From assembly GCA_036346405.1 (NCBI GenBank), contig CM070558.1, positions 2,108,001-2,172,000 of the forward strand: a stretch of DNA of 64,000 nucleotides, read 5' to 3'. Shown here piece by piece: positions 34,812 to 46,124 of the stretch (positions are counted from its first letter, which is position 1; the number at the start of each line of letters is the position of its first letter). This DNA is from Phyllostachys edulis. Taxonomy: Eukaryota; Streptophyta; Magnoliopsida; Poales; Poaceae. Under the pieces are notes generated by a model. It saw nothing but the letters and a program-made list of their open reading frames with translations, did no database searches and was not told where the DNA came from. A program made the position numbers and the translations under genes.

Positions 34812-36041
34812 CACTACCACAAAAAGGCTAATACTGGACGCCTCATTACAGACAGTTGACCAAAACCATCTGTATTAAATACAATCACAGACGGTTTTGG
34901 TTTAGCGACCGTCGTATATCGTTGGTAATGCTAAAACCGCTCTGTGAAGAAGTAATATCATCGACGGATCATGTTGAAAACCGTTTGTAAAGTATCACAG
35001 ACGGTTCTAAACAAGAACCGTCTATGATACTACTAAATATCACAGACGGTTTTTGTTAAGAACCGTCTATGATACTTCACAGACGGTTCTTGTTAAGAAC
35101 CATCTGTGATATTATGGTCAACACAGACGGTTTTTGTTTGAAACCGTCTGTGATTCGCAGTGCAGGATGGCGGAAATTTTTAGACGCGTGCACGGGAGGC
35201 GAAATGTTTTGGACGCGTGCGCGGGAGACGAAATGTTTTGGTACTGTCCTTATATATTATAGCCACCCCTACCTTGTCTTCCATTAGTCTCTCTCTCTAC
35301 CCTCCCCACGCCGAGCTCCGACTACCGTCGTGAGCTCCTCCGCCTCCGGTTGTGACACCACGGTGATGCTGCTACCGCCTCTCCTTCATTGCCAGTGATA
35401 TCCCCCATCTGATCCCCTCCCATCTCTTCCTGGTTGATATCCAACATGCCAGTAAGTGATCAATCGCTTGTCGCCTCCCCCTACCTTGTTGCTTTTGGTG
35501 ACTCTCAATTGTGACCGTGGTTTTCTTGTGAATGAATAGATCAAGATAAGATTACGGACATCGACAGCGAGCACCTCGGCATCCCTGACTTCGAGTACTA
35601 GTCCATCGTCCGCCTCTTCGTCCCGGACTCGTTTTCGCGCACTGTTCGGTAAAACAGCCATAACTTTTGCATACGAACTCGGATTGCGGCGTTCTTTGGC
35701 TCATTGGAAAGCTAACGAAAAGCTCAATCCGAAAACCATAAGACAAGGTCAAATTCTCTTCGCGAGGTCTCGAAAAAAGTAAAACCCCCAAAAAAGGTCG
35801 TTTAGGGCCTCAAAATGGCCTCCGAAGTTTCAGAATTCGAATTTTTTTTTGCAATAGAAAATACTATCACAGACGATTCTAAATAATAACCGTCTATGAT
35901 AGTCTATTTTCACAGACGGTTCTGAACAAGAACCGTCTGTGATGACCTCATAGTATCACTGACCCATAAACTCAGACGGTTCAAAAAACCATTTGTGATG
36001 ACGATTTTGAACCGTCTGTGAATACCTTTTCTGTAGTAGTG
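34812..36041 (+). mobile_element. Complete non-autonomous CACTA element with captured PCNA exon
   Basis: 1230 bp. TIRs are CACTACCACAAAAAGG on the left and the complement CACTACTACAGAAAAGG on the right, flanked by the 3-bp duplication AAA (34809-34811 and 36042-36044). Many inverted CACAGACGGTT / AACCGTCTGTG pairs fill 34850-35160 and 35865-36020; such subterminal repeats bind the transposase in En/Spm elements. No transposase is encoded. The middle holds the TATA-leader block shared with 30300-30420 and a PCNA exon piece. Confidence 0.92.
35539..35645 (+). pseudogene. Captured PCNA (sliding clamp) exon 2 fragment
   Basis: After the acceptor-like AATAG the frame reads DQDKI, then [15 protein letters not shown], a TAG, then SIVRL and SFSR. 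Plant PCNA exon 2 begins at (N)[20 protein letters not shown] and continues IPD-EY-AIVRMPS-EFSR. The match includes the exon border, with an in-frame loss of about eight codons (ADFEMKLM) and a stop in place of the Gln after EY. PCNA is the replication clamp; this 35-residue scrap from the start of its second half cannot form a ring. An upstream ATGCCA|GTAAGT (about 35448-35456) could be spliced to it. It lies in plus orientation within the CACTA element. Confidence 0.85.
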
Positions 36042-36649
36042 AAAGCCCCTGCAGCCCCTACTAGTATAGGGTCCTGTAAGGGTTAAATCTGTAATCTCAT
36101 GTACCCAGTAGAAAGACTATAAATAGCCTTCTCCCCTATGTAATAGAAGAGGATTCTTTTTGGAGCAATCAATACACAACTTCTTGGCAACCTATCCCCT
36201 CCTAGAGGACCCTTCGGTGACCCACGCGGATACTAGGGGTCTCCTTCTTTCTACTGCCTAACATTTCTTTGCTACGACAATTACCCTATCATAATCAAAT
36301 TAACAATTGTCAAATTACCTTTGAAACAAAGAAGAAGAAGTAGAGGAAACAAGTTTCCCTAGCTACAGAAACGATTCTTTCGTACACGCATCCTAATTGT
36401 GACTGCTTAACAGTACGATTCTTGGGCAGTAGTTTTGCACCACCAATTAAGATCGATCGATTAAAACAGGAGACATATATAATCGGACAACAGTACCAAA
36501 CTTATCCTGTATACGAATTATTTGACTTGTGTTTTTGATCGATCGGTTATGCTTTCACGGTGACCAGCAAAAGCAAGGAGCGAGCGCATCAGCACCCGGA
36601 TGCTTGCTGATGAGTATATAAGCATTTTTTGAAGTGCTTTAATCTAGAA

Positions 36650-37083
36650 TTATGTCAGATAAAATATGAAAAATACTCTAGTTATTTTTACAAAGTAGAT
36701 AACCATAAACACTATAGCAATAGCAGATTCTAGAAAGACAGAAGCTATCATACCTATCTCAGTGTTCAAGACAACAACAGATAGTAAAGTAAACCAAGTA
36801 ACAAGAGTGAGATAGGAATACCCAGATTCAGTAGAAGAAAAAGCTGCAGCAGAGTTCTTGATGAGGACGCCATTCGTCATGGCATAGTGGACGTCGTGGT
36901 AGTAGACGTGCAGTTGATGTAGAAAGTAGCAGACGAACAGCGAGCAGTCGCTCGAACGCTCCCTAAAAATCTTATTCGTCCTCGCTCGTGCAAGCCTTCA
37001 AGGATGAGGTTCCGGAGGCCTGCTCTCCCAATGCAGCCGTACACGCGCCTTGCCGGGATGGAGATCACCAGAGACAGCATCAA
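36650..37083 (-). CDS. Doubtful small gene or gene remnant, no known family
   Basis: Two overlapping minus frames. The first (37083-36877) starts 55-60 bp below a good TATA box but has no recognisable motif. The second, open from about 37010 to 36650, reads CSLFVCYFLHQLHVYYHDV, then MTNGVLIKNSAAAFSSTESG, then two hydrophobic segments (YLTLVTWFTLLSVVVL and MIASVFLESAIAIVFMVIYF) that look membrane-spanning. Joining them would need a frameshift or an intron. I do not recognise the protein. It lies in DNA without clear TE features, so it may be host sequence. Confidence 0.3.
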
Positions 37084-37137
37084 AAACTATGGAGGTTCTG
37101 TATTGTGGAAGCAACCAGAAGAAACAGAACTCTGTTC

Positions 37138-37147
37138 CTTTTATAGC
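37138..37147 (-). promoter_or_regulatory. TATA box
   Basis: Plus CCTTTTATAGC reads GCTATAAAAGG on minus, about 56 bp upstream of the ATG at 37083. Confidence 0.5.
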
Positions 37148-37153
37148 TAGAAC

Positions 37154-37257
37154 CAGACAGTCCAAAGGCCAACAGTTGCCAGACAGTCCAAAGACCAACA
37201 GTCGCTAGGAAGTCCAAAGGCCAACAGTCGCTAGGAAGTCCAAAGGCCAACAGTCAC
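37154..37257. repeat. Four 26-bp tandem repeats
   Basis: Unit (C/T)AG(A/G)(C/A)AGTCCAAAG(G/A)CCAACAG, four head-to-tail copies of 26 bp, just upstream of the TATA box at 37138-37147. Confidence 0.9.
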
Positions 37258-37571
37258 CATCATGAACCAGAACTCTGTTCGCCAAAAATAAAGAGACCAG
37301 AGACCAACGGTTGCCATTGATTCGCCATCAATTACGAGTCAGTACATTTCAATTTTCGAATAGATAAAGAAAATCACGTCAAGACTGACACGCTGCGTCT
37401 GACAAGACACACGCACCGCGACGCACGACGCAAGACGTCACGACACTACTCGGCTCGGCACGACACGGCTCGGCTTGGCGAGGCGAGTGCGCGCGTATGA
37501 TGGCTCTTTCCAATTCCACAAGAGGGGCTACCACGTTCCACCTTATAAAGTGGTGTAACTCCCCTTCATCC

Positions 37572-37725
37572 TGTTGGAAATATGCCCTAGAGGCAATCAT
37601 AGAGATGATTATATTTCCTTATGTTCATAATAGTGGATAAAATGTTATCTTGTTCCAAGAATAATATTGTTAATATTGATTATCAAGTATGTGACTTAAT
37701 TGTGAAACTCTATATTTCTGCTTGA
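37572..37725. mobile_element. Copia LTR fragment (Angela/RIRE1-like start)
   Basis: TGTTGGAAATATGCCCTAGAG followed by AATATTGTTAATATTGATTATC matches the start of Angela/BARE/RIRE1-type copia LTRs. It breaks off after about 150 bp. No partner LTR in the window. Confidence 0.65.
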
Positions 37726-38385
37726 GCGGTCAAGAGATCTGGGCCGTTTATTTTCCATCGGACGGCCCAAAAGCGGTTGGTGCGGCGGGGTGCACTTAGT
37801 TGACTCTGCCGAGTCCATTCGCTGGGTCGACTCGAGCCAGGTTGGGTTGGTCGGTTGAGCAAAGGCTGAGAGGTTTGACTGAGATTTAATTTATTTTTCT
37901 ACTTTGACCAAGGGTTTATAAATAGAAATAAAATTCCTAAAAATGTGAAATAAATCAGAGGGGTTCCTGAGAAGGTCTAGTGTCCATAAAAATTATTAAA
38001 ACTCACCATTCATGACATATTTTGTATAATATAAATTCAATCTTAGGCTAGGTCTTTTAATGGTGTTTGAATTTTCTTAGGGTTCAAACCAGTCCCAAAA
38101 ATTTGGAAAAAATTATATTAATTCATGATAAATATTCTAGTATTTGAATAAATTATTTCCAGATGATAATAAAATGTTTTTGTTGCTGTATTTATTTGGA
38201 GTTCTAATTTGAAGTGTATGTTTAATAATTCTGCCTCATGTTGTTCCACACAATCCACATTTGAAACACAAACATGTTTCAACGGTAATAACAACTTGTT
38301 ACATCGTAGAAAGCAGTGCAGGTTATAACGTAAATCACTATAACACTCACATCACTACAACACTCACACACCGGATAGCTTACAG
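37726..38385. other. Non-coding stretch left of the Mutator-like region
   Basis: Moderately AT-rich, probably old repeat DNA. Contains TTTATAAATAG near 37914. No coding or TIR structure could be supported. Confidence 0.5.
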
Positions 38386-38388
38386 ATA

Positions 38389-41060
38389 TTAAGTGGCGCC
38401 GGAGGAAGAAGGTCTATTTGGGCAGTTCCTGAATAAGTGCCCATGAGTCTTGCATAGCCTACACCTCGTTGGTCTTGGCCGATCTCCACGTTGGCTCGCA
38501 TCCATATCGTTGCGGATGCGCCTTGACTGACGCCTCCCATGGCCTGGATGCCGCAGTGCGTCATGCGGTGACCACTTCACTGCTCACAGCCATAGGTCCC
38601 TGTAGTGGCCTTCCACGCCGTAGGAGTTGAACTCCCCGTTCCAAGTATCATATAGGTGTCGTATGTCGTAGTAATCCAACATGTATATGCTAGAAGATTG
38701 GTGAAATACAGCACATGCAGCATATACGTGGGAGCAAGGTTTGTGCATGAGTTGAGGCTTGTTGTAGGTGCAAACTGTCACATTGCCTATGGTGCAAACA
38801 TGCTTCCGGTCACCTCTCATGTGGCCGCGAACGTACTTGTCCCGCAGGCGGATCTCGAACTTCCTCCTCACGCCATCCATTGTGATAGCTACATGGGATC
38901 GGGCCTTGGTAATTTTCTTGTCCATGTAGGCAAGGGTAACCTCCGAGTACTGTTTCCCTTCGTTGAAATGTTGCTTGGCCATCATTGCCCGATTGACGAA
39001 GTAACCGACCGTACGGTTCCATGTCTCATCGACAACAGCAGTGATGGGCAGGGCACGGACCCCTTTCAACACACCGTTGTAGATCTCAGACATGTTAGTT
39101 ATCATGATGCCGTACCGAGCACCATAGGTGTCATGAAGAAGGGACCATTTCTCATAGTCTGGGGCATGCACGCTCATCCACTCAGCAAACTCGCTTTGCG
39201 ATGCGCCTGGGCCAGAACCTCCACTTGCACGCTTTGTTTCGACCTCAAGCTCCTGCCACACGGCATCGAACTTGCACTTCACGGTTCGCTGGTGAGCTTC
39301 TTGTACTTCTTCATGAGGTCTTTGCTCTAAGCGCTGCGTGTGGAAGTTGGCGACTAGATGTCGCGATGCACCAACGCAGCGCATGTCGTTCCATTGGAGC
39401 GGCGAGTTTGTACCGTTGCATGGTGTGCGCAATGAACAACAACCGGCATGACGGCCGGTTGTAATGCACACATTCGGCCGATCCCTTACAACATATTGCT
39501 TTATGTTGGCTAGAAACCATAGCCAACTGTCAGTGTTCTCATTCTCCACAATTGCAAAGGCAATTGGGAGCAACTGGTTGTTGCCATCAGCGGCATTAGC
39601 GGTGAGAATGGTGCCCTTGTACTTCCCGCAAAGGAAAGTACCGTCCATAGTCAGGACGTGACGACAATGGGAGAAGCCCTGGACTGCCGGGCCAAAAGCC
39701 CAGAAAACTCGATCAAGGATTAGGGAATGTGGGATGTTCGACGGGTGGGGCCTATCCACCCTGTTGACGCATGTCCCCGGATTAGCATCCACAATTTGTT
39801 TCAGCATTCTGGGGACTAGGTCGTACGCCTCCTCGTAGCTACCGTACAACCCTTAAAGGACCTTCCGCTTCGCCCGCCAAACCTTACTGTAGCTAACGAC
39901 ATACCCTACTGCATTCGCTACGTTAGCCATCAGGACCTTCAGCGAAACAGTCAAATCGACGACAACTGCATGGCTTATGATGCTCACGATGTAGGCCGAG
40001 GTTACATTCTTATGCATTTTGCAATGGCTCCTGAAGCTCACATGTGTGATCCATCACGACTGTGATGCGGAAGGCCGTTCCCGCCCCAGGGACTCTCTGT
40101 AAGTGTCAGGATTAGACCTGCACATAACGGAAGATATATAATAGTTAGTACGACTTATTGTAGATAGTTCAAGATACAGCAAACAACGTTCAAACTCACT
40201 TGTAAACTCGGTAAGTCCGACTGGTCTTCACCACAAAACTCACGATAGCTTGCCTGGCGGCAGCCTTGTGTGGGAAATGTTGCTCCACAAGCAGGGTGTC
40301 CGCATCGAAGGCCCACGAAGACTCGTGCTCCTGAGCCAAAACAAGGGAAGAGGCCGCTTGGCAATCCAACCGACTTGGAACATAGTCCGTGTCGGTCGAA
40401 ACAATGCCACCAACAATCCCGCCCTTATCGTCTGCTTTGTCCTTGCTGAATTGCGAGTCAAAGTCGTCCTCATCTTCGGTGGCAGTGCCCTCGGACATGC
40501 CATCGATAATCTCGTGACAATCAACACGAGCACCCTGCCATTTATCCACACCTTCATTCGGTTGGAAACTACCAGAATCTCCATCAACTGGAGCATCCTG
40601 CCTAACGACGTCTGGCGCTCTCGAGACCTCTCCCGTCATCAACAAACCGAAGAGGGGGACAAGAGCGTCGCTAGCTCCTTCAACGATGCCCCCTAGAGGA
40701 TTGAGCAGGATAAACAAAATGGACATACACCATGGATCGTCGATAGATCGAGCGTGAGGATTGCTAACGATCTCCATGTCTGTGCCCACATGGCATCTTT
40801 GGTCACTTTCGCCAGCCCCACAACATCCGCCCGTGTGGTGGGACCGTGGTGGCGTTGACCGCCTCTATTACTATCTTGTTCCTGGCGACGTGCCTATCGA
40901 ACAACTGCCGAATGCACCGTCGTAGCTCTAGCAAATCAACGTGTGCTAGGTTAGGAACGTTTAGCAAGATGCGCTGGTAGCTGGACAAATCAACTCCATC
41001 TGGACCGCACGTATGTTTAGTGGAACATGTACAAAGGTTCCATTTCGACAAAATTAACAC
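38389..41060 (-). pseudogene. Mutator-like (MURA-type) transposase, degenerate
   Basis: A multi-exon minus-strand transposase that would cut and move Mu-like elements. Parts in order: a small leader frame (41060-40803); an acidic N-terminal segment ending FPHKAAARQAIVSFVVKTSR and TYRVYK (40789-40196), the MuDR N-terminal domain; a segment ASQSWWITHVSFRSHCKMHK, SKVWRAKRKVL then a TAA (about 40075-39853); a 421-codon frame (39849-38584) with LTMDGTFLCGKYKGT and ADGNNQLLPIAFAIVENE (MULE DDE domain) and CTYNKPQLMHKPCSHVYAAC (SWIM zinc finger). After an in-frame TGA it continues AVKWSPHDALRHPGHGRR and a zinc knuckle CRLCKTHGHLFRNC (38580-38389). Defects: two in-frame stops, the usual ISDRHAG catalytic Asp reads ITTGRHAG, and one SWIM Cys is Tyr. 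Inactive. Confidence 0.9.
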
Positions 41061-41340
41061 AATATTTCAACCAAAACACATCATAAAACCATCGTGCGTT
41101 CTTTGAAATGAACTTACAATGTTACCGACTCTTAACCTCGCATGGAAGATCGCAAATTCAAACATGCATCGCATTAGTAACGACTTCGGCAAATGGTGCC
41201 AACAAAGGACAAACGAAAATGTTAAGTACGGGAGAGGGAGGCACCTCAGAAAGAGGGAGAGATTCCTAAGAGGAACGATCGAGCGAGTGTGTGGCCGCGC
41301 GTTTAAATAGCCGAGCACCGGAGACGCAACGGGATAGAGG

Positions 41341-41722
41341 GGCAGGTCCCTACCGCGCCTGGCAGAGAGGGCAGATCCCTACCGCGCCCCACACCGAGGG
41401 TAGCACTGCACACGACGTGACCGAACGAAGTAGTTTTCTGCAGAAACGATGCTACGCAGCCACAAGATTCGTCGTACACAGACAGCGACTGATAGATTGA
41501 GACGCGGCATGACGCCGCCCCCTAGAGGGTGCAGGTCCCTACCGCTCCTAGCAGAGGGGGCAGGTCCCTACCGCGCCCCACACTGAGGGTAGCTCTGCAC
41601 GCGACGTGACCGAACGAAGCAGCTTTGTGCGGAAAAGATGCTACGCGGCCCCAAGATTCGTCGTACACAGATAACGACTGACAAGTCGAGACGCAGCATG
41701 ACGCCGCCCCCCAAAGGGTGCA
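41341..41722. repeat. Two-copy tandem repeat of about 190 bp
   Basis: The unit containing GGCAGGTCCCTACCGCG, CACGACGTGACCGAACGAAG and GATTCGTCGTACACAGA occurs at about 41341-41530 and 41531-41722. It lies upstream of the transposase remnant, perhaps in its promoter or TIR region. No duplicated frame. Confidence 0.85.
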
Positions 41723-42016
41723 GGTCACCTACCGCGCGTAGTAGGGGGCCTACTATGTGATACTTAAATTTTGCACTTAATGTGTGATGCCTGTAATACT
41801 TTTGCATTCTTATGTGTACTCGTTCATACAATGCATGTTTGTTCAATGCATATGGACGCCTATAGCTTAATGCACATGGCACATCGATGCAACATGTCAA
41901 CTCGATAAAAGGCAACAGTAATGACACGTCCACCATTTAGTTACATGCTTTAGGAGATTGAACATAAGTGCGTACAGAAAGGGAGACTACCGAGGTACAA
42001 GCTTCTCTGCCCGTGC
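41723..42016. other. Spacer between transposase and GRF-like remnant
   Basis: AT-moderate DNA with no recognised feature. Probably part of the Mutator-like element. Confidence 0.4.
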
Positions 42017-45000
42017 CTAATGGTAGAAGCTGCCTCTCGCTACCCACATAGAGTGTTCTCTAGTTGGGTGCCTCGAACTTGGCTGGCCGTTGTTGTAGTG
42101 GCACACACATATGCAGCTAGGGTTGACGCAGCAGCATGTGGGATCATAGGAACTTCCTATGTTCACGACCTCCTCGTTGCCCATCTCGCGCTGCATCTGT
42201 TGGTGGAGGTCATCATTTTGCTCCTTGAGTGTCGGGACCCCGGGTATGCAAACCCAGGACCCCCTGTGCATTCTGAACTAGTCCCATGATCAGTAGCTAG
42301 CTCACACAGTTGCAACATTGGTGTAATCATAACCACACAACCAAACTATAGATGAAGCAGACAAATTAATAATATTAAACAAAAGGGACATTATGGTCAA
42401 GTCTTACAACGGTTGCCACGCAAGGCTAAAGACAACAGAGTAACTTGCAGCGGAGAACAAAACATCTGGCGGAGGTCACCCAATATGCCCACCGGCAATC
42501 GAGTGAGGGACGCGACCTAGTTCACATAGTCTTCAAAGAAGTCTTCTTCATGAAACTCTGAGTTCACCGGTTCACCCTCCTCTGCTGATTTAAACAGAGG
42601 GCGCAAGGCCATGAGTACTTTGAATGTACTTAGCAAGTCATAGAGAAATGTATGCAAGTAGTATTTATGCAAGGTTTGACAAGGATAGTTTTATGGCTAT
42701 TTTGCGAAATGCAGTATTTGACATTAAATACAATAAGTAGATTGCAAAGCACAATTTAAAAGATTAATACATAAATAAGCAATTTTCTTTGAAACAACTA
42801 GTGAACACCCTGTTCACTTTCCAACCATCGACCATCAACTAGATTCGGCCAAACCATTCCAACAATTTGACAAAAGTTCTACCCCATGCGTGAAATCACT
42901 GTGCATGTCCATAGCCGGGACACGGCTATTCAATAGTTTTACACTCTGCAGAGGTTATGCGGCTTGATCCACAAGACACGAATTTCTCTAGTTTGTTGGC
43001 ATATATCTATGCCACCGCCACTACCTTAGGTAAGCGGCCTAGAGCACGTGACAAGGCTTTTACAAAGTTCTGTTTTGACTCGATTCATTCGCTAAGGTTT
43101 ACGCTCTATCGGCCCCTCTTGCGCCGTTCCCAACCAAAAGCAGAACCGAACCAAGACATTGCTAATTAGTCACCAGTCTATCCCAATCTAGACATGTGGT
43201 TGTACGATTGAGGCCCAGATCAATGGTTCAAGGTTAAGTCCTTATTTGGTTGCTCGACGAGGCGGTTCCATGTTCCAAGTGTGCGCATAAAGACCCACCT
43301 TTTCCACCACCCACTCGTCCGAGAGCATAAATCATTTTCGCTCAACTTGGCCAAATGACCACCCTAGTCATGGCACAACATCTTTTATCAAAAGTGGCTC
43401 TGCCACGGTTCCATAATTTCCTTTAGTCAAATTCATTGTGTTGGGTTCAACCCAGCCCGAGGACCACCCTAGTCCTGGCACCACAAATTTTAGTAGGGTG
43501 ACAACAAATGTCGTGGTCTCAAACAGGACCGCACTTCGCATTATTAGCAACACAGGTCGTTACTACACAAGCCACAAACCATGTGCGCTAGGGCAAATAA
43601 ACATTTATTGAATCATGAGATCGAGACCAACGTCTGCTAGAGCAAGACTAAGCAATAAAGCGTGCCCATGTTGGTATTACAATAATGTCCAACTAGTAAT
43701 TAACTATCCTAAGGTGTCCAAGGAGTTATGTCATTCAAGGATACATGTCGATTGCAATTTATCAAGGAGGCATATGGCAATTAGGTAATTAACTAAACCC
43801 GAAACCATTTGTTATAAAATTAGCAATGCATGTTTATATAAAACAATATACTTTTACAAAGATGGGTTCAACATGATCAAAGGTCTATGACTTGCCTTCG
43901 TTGAAGAGTAGCGGTGCTTCGGTCGTCGGGTCTGCGAAATCTTAAAAGCAGCAGGAACCTATCTGTGAACAAAACTAAATAAATAAAACAACTCCAAATA
44001 AAATCCAAATAAATACCAAATAAATACTAATAGGAAGGCAAGGATTTTAGATGAATTTAGAAATTTGAATCACTCGAATCGGAGTTCGAATGAGAAAGTT
44101 ATGGCCAAAGGAAGATAGGGAAATGCATAAAATCAAGAAAAAAGATTTCCTGATTTCTGGAATTATTTTCCTAAAGGAAAATCGATTTATTGCTAGTCGA
44201 CGTCGTGGAGGGTTTTCCGCTGAAAAAAAAAAAGAATTCGACAAGCGGGGCCCACTTGTCATAGGGAGGTGTATGGTGGATGGGTCCACCCGTTTTGAAA
44301 GGAGTGCCACGCAGGCGTGACAGGCGACACGGGCAACCGAGGCCGAGGTGGCGCTTCGTGGCGCCGAGCGTGGCTCGAGGTGGCGGCCACGCCACGTCGG
44401 CGAGGAGGCGGTGCTGCAGGTGCTCAACGTCGCCCGGCCTTCGCGCCACGGCGATGGCGAGGAAGGTGCCAAACGAACGAGGAGGAGGGGTTACGTGCAC
44501 ACGTTCGTGGATCGGCGGCCTGACAGGCCGTGGCGAACAAGAAAGCGCGGCGGCGGCGGTTGATGGCGGCGGCGGCGGTCGCGAGTTCCGGGAAGTGGAG
44601 GCGCGCCGGTGCGCTCGGCTCGACAATGCTGGGAGGAGGGTCGCGGTGACCGGAGGAGCTCTGGCGGCGAAAGCGGAAAAGCAAGCTCGGCGAGGAAAGC
44701 TTCAATCGGAGCCGAACGAGAGCGGGAGAGAGAGAGTGGGTGGGGGGAGAAGCTAGAGGAGGGGGAGGCGCGTCCGGGGCGCTCCTTAAATAGGCGTGGG
44801 GAGGGTCCGGGAGAGGAGGACGGCATGGAGGTCGCGCGGCCATTAATGGCGGCTTGACCCGCGCGGCATGGGGAGGGGGCGTGGGCGGTGCTGTGGCGTG
44901 GCGAGGGTGGCGGATCGCGGAGGCGCGGAGATGACGCCACGGCAGGGAGTGGGCGAGGAGTGGCTACACAGGGCATGGCGAGGATTCGGCGTCGGCGCGA

Positions 45001-45987
45001 TTCGCAAGACATGGGCGACAGCATGGGTATTGATCTGCTGAGGGGAAGATGACGGTATACCGCCGACAGCGGCCCAATGGCAATGAGAGGGAGAGAAAGG
45101 GGCGACGCATGAACGAGATCCATCCGATCTGATCGGATGGTGGAAGAGAAGGCTTCTTGTGAGCTGGCAGTGGCGGGTGGAGCGATGTGGTAGAAGAAAT
45201 TCGCCCAAAGCGAGGAGGAGATTTCCTAAGCCTTTTCTTTTTAGAAAATACGGAAAAGCAAAAGCAATTTTAGATAATAGCTTAAGCCGTCAAAAATTCA
45301 CGTAAATCCTTGAATTATTTAGGACTTAGTAAAAATAATTTTTAGCTTCACTATTGCTTTTAGTTTTTGCAATTAATTACTTTTAACATAAGGCCAAAGG
45401 AAAAACCAAATTAAAATCCAACAAAACTCAACTAACCCAACTTTAATTAATTCAAGTTTTAATTAATTCAAATTAAACCACTTTTGAAATTCTAAATTAC
45501 AATTTAAGCTTTGGCAAATTAATAAACCCGAATGGTTCCTTTTTAAGGTTTTTAAAAAATTTCAAAAAGGCCGGAAAATAGGGATGTTACATTGAGATCG
45601 TCAATTTGCGCCTCCAAATCAAAGATTTGGTTCCACAATATATCCACGTGCCTCGCAACATGTCATTCATGGAGAGAATCGATCCAGCGGGTAAAGTTGT
45701 ATTTCGCCATCTGCTGCAAGGGACGTTAGTATGGATGATATATTAGCATCAACATGAACAAAACTATTTACCTCAGAGTATGGGCATCGGAAGAAATGTC
45801 GTCCGCCATCGAAAGGGCCGTCTATGACCTGCACGATAGCGTCCTCCCCGTGTCCGTATTTCGGCCACTTAGGTTGAGTACGCTTGTTCGGCACTAGCCG
45901 GTAGTTAGGGCCGAAGTCCTCCCTCCTTTCCAGGAGAATGTCTTGCTTCGGTGACCCTAGTTGGACTGGTCCCTAGGCGTCTGCCAT
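42017..45987 (-). pseudogene. GRF-zinc-finger-like protein gene, split by a solo LTR
   Basis: The minus reading starts MADA at 45987, then has TAG at codon 5, then GPVQLGSPKQDILLERREDFGP and YRLVPNKRTQPKWPKYGHGE, then DGPFDGGRHFFRCPYSE (45894-45770), a GT donor, and a next exon QQMAKYNFTRWIDSLHE with a stop, followed by a heptad-like segment down to 45597. After the solo LTR (42230-45591) the coiled coil resumes (EQNDDLHQQMQREMGN), ending in a Cys-rich tail at 42017. The pattern P-W-CxHGE...GRRFFRCP is that of GRF-type zinc fingers. Such proteins are often found next to grass Mutator-like transposases; their role is unknown. One Cys of the finger is Tyr (KYGHGE). Dead by stops and insertion. 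Confidence 0.7.
42230..45591 (-). mobile_element. Solo LTR inserted in the GRF-like gene
   Basis: 3362 bp, TGTCGGGACCCCGGG...GGGATGTTACA, with perfect target duplication TTGAG (42225-42229 and 45592-45596). Same family as 14332-17181: both share CAGGACYCYCTGTGCATTC near the left end. The TATA-like CCTATTTAAGGAGCG near 44790 reads on minus. The GC-rich open frames at 44047-45123 are not conserved and are treated as LTR noise. Confidence 0.92.
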
Positions 45988-46124
45988 CGTATATTCTTGT
46001 CTGACGTGGAAGGTTCTTCTTCCTACGGTTTCAAGGGTCAAGTGGTCCTACTTTCGGAGCATGGGGCCTGCATTTTATAGCCCGCGGGGGGAGGCTAACA
46101 AAGTGGGTAATGTATTAGCTTGCA

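Larger units (their letters stand above)
31207..36263 (+). mobile_element. 3' part of a Tat-lineage gypsy element (antisense aORF and 3' LTR)
   Basis: The antisense ORF (31490-33886) encodes the protein Pfam calls putative gypsy-type transposon (Transposase_28). In Tat-lineage elements such as RIRE2 and Grande this ORF lies antisense between pol and the 3' LTR. A candidate 3' LTR in plus orientation follows (34423-36263, split by a CACTA insertion). The 5' LTR, gag and pol are missing; the left side is cut by CACTA sequence ending at 31206. Orientation and lineage are inferred from this arrangement. Confidence 0.65.
34423..36263 (+). repeat. 3' LTR of the Tat-like element, split by a CACTA insertion
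   Basis: Left part 34423-34811 begins TGTCGTAGGGGCAGCC and holds a degenerate GGTCCGAAGGGGCCC-type repeat (34500-34660). Right part 36042-36263 has a plus-strand TATA (GACTATAAATAGCC, about 36117) and ends CTACTGCCTAACA. The unsplit LTR would be about 610 bp. The polypurine tract is not clear, so the left border is tentative. Confidence 0.6.

Noticed and set aside
38584..39849. 421-codon transposase frame as a functional gene
   Set aside because: It lacks the N-terminal exons in frame, has stops on both sides, and has lost a catalytic Asp and a SWIM Cys.
44047..45208. Long GC-rich frames on both strands
   Set aside because: They lie wholly inside a solo LTR, with no family motif and no agreement between related LTRs.
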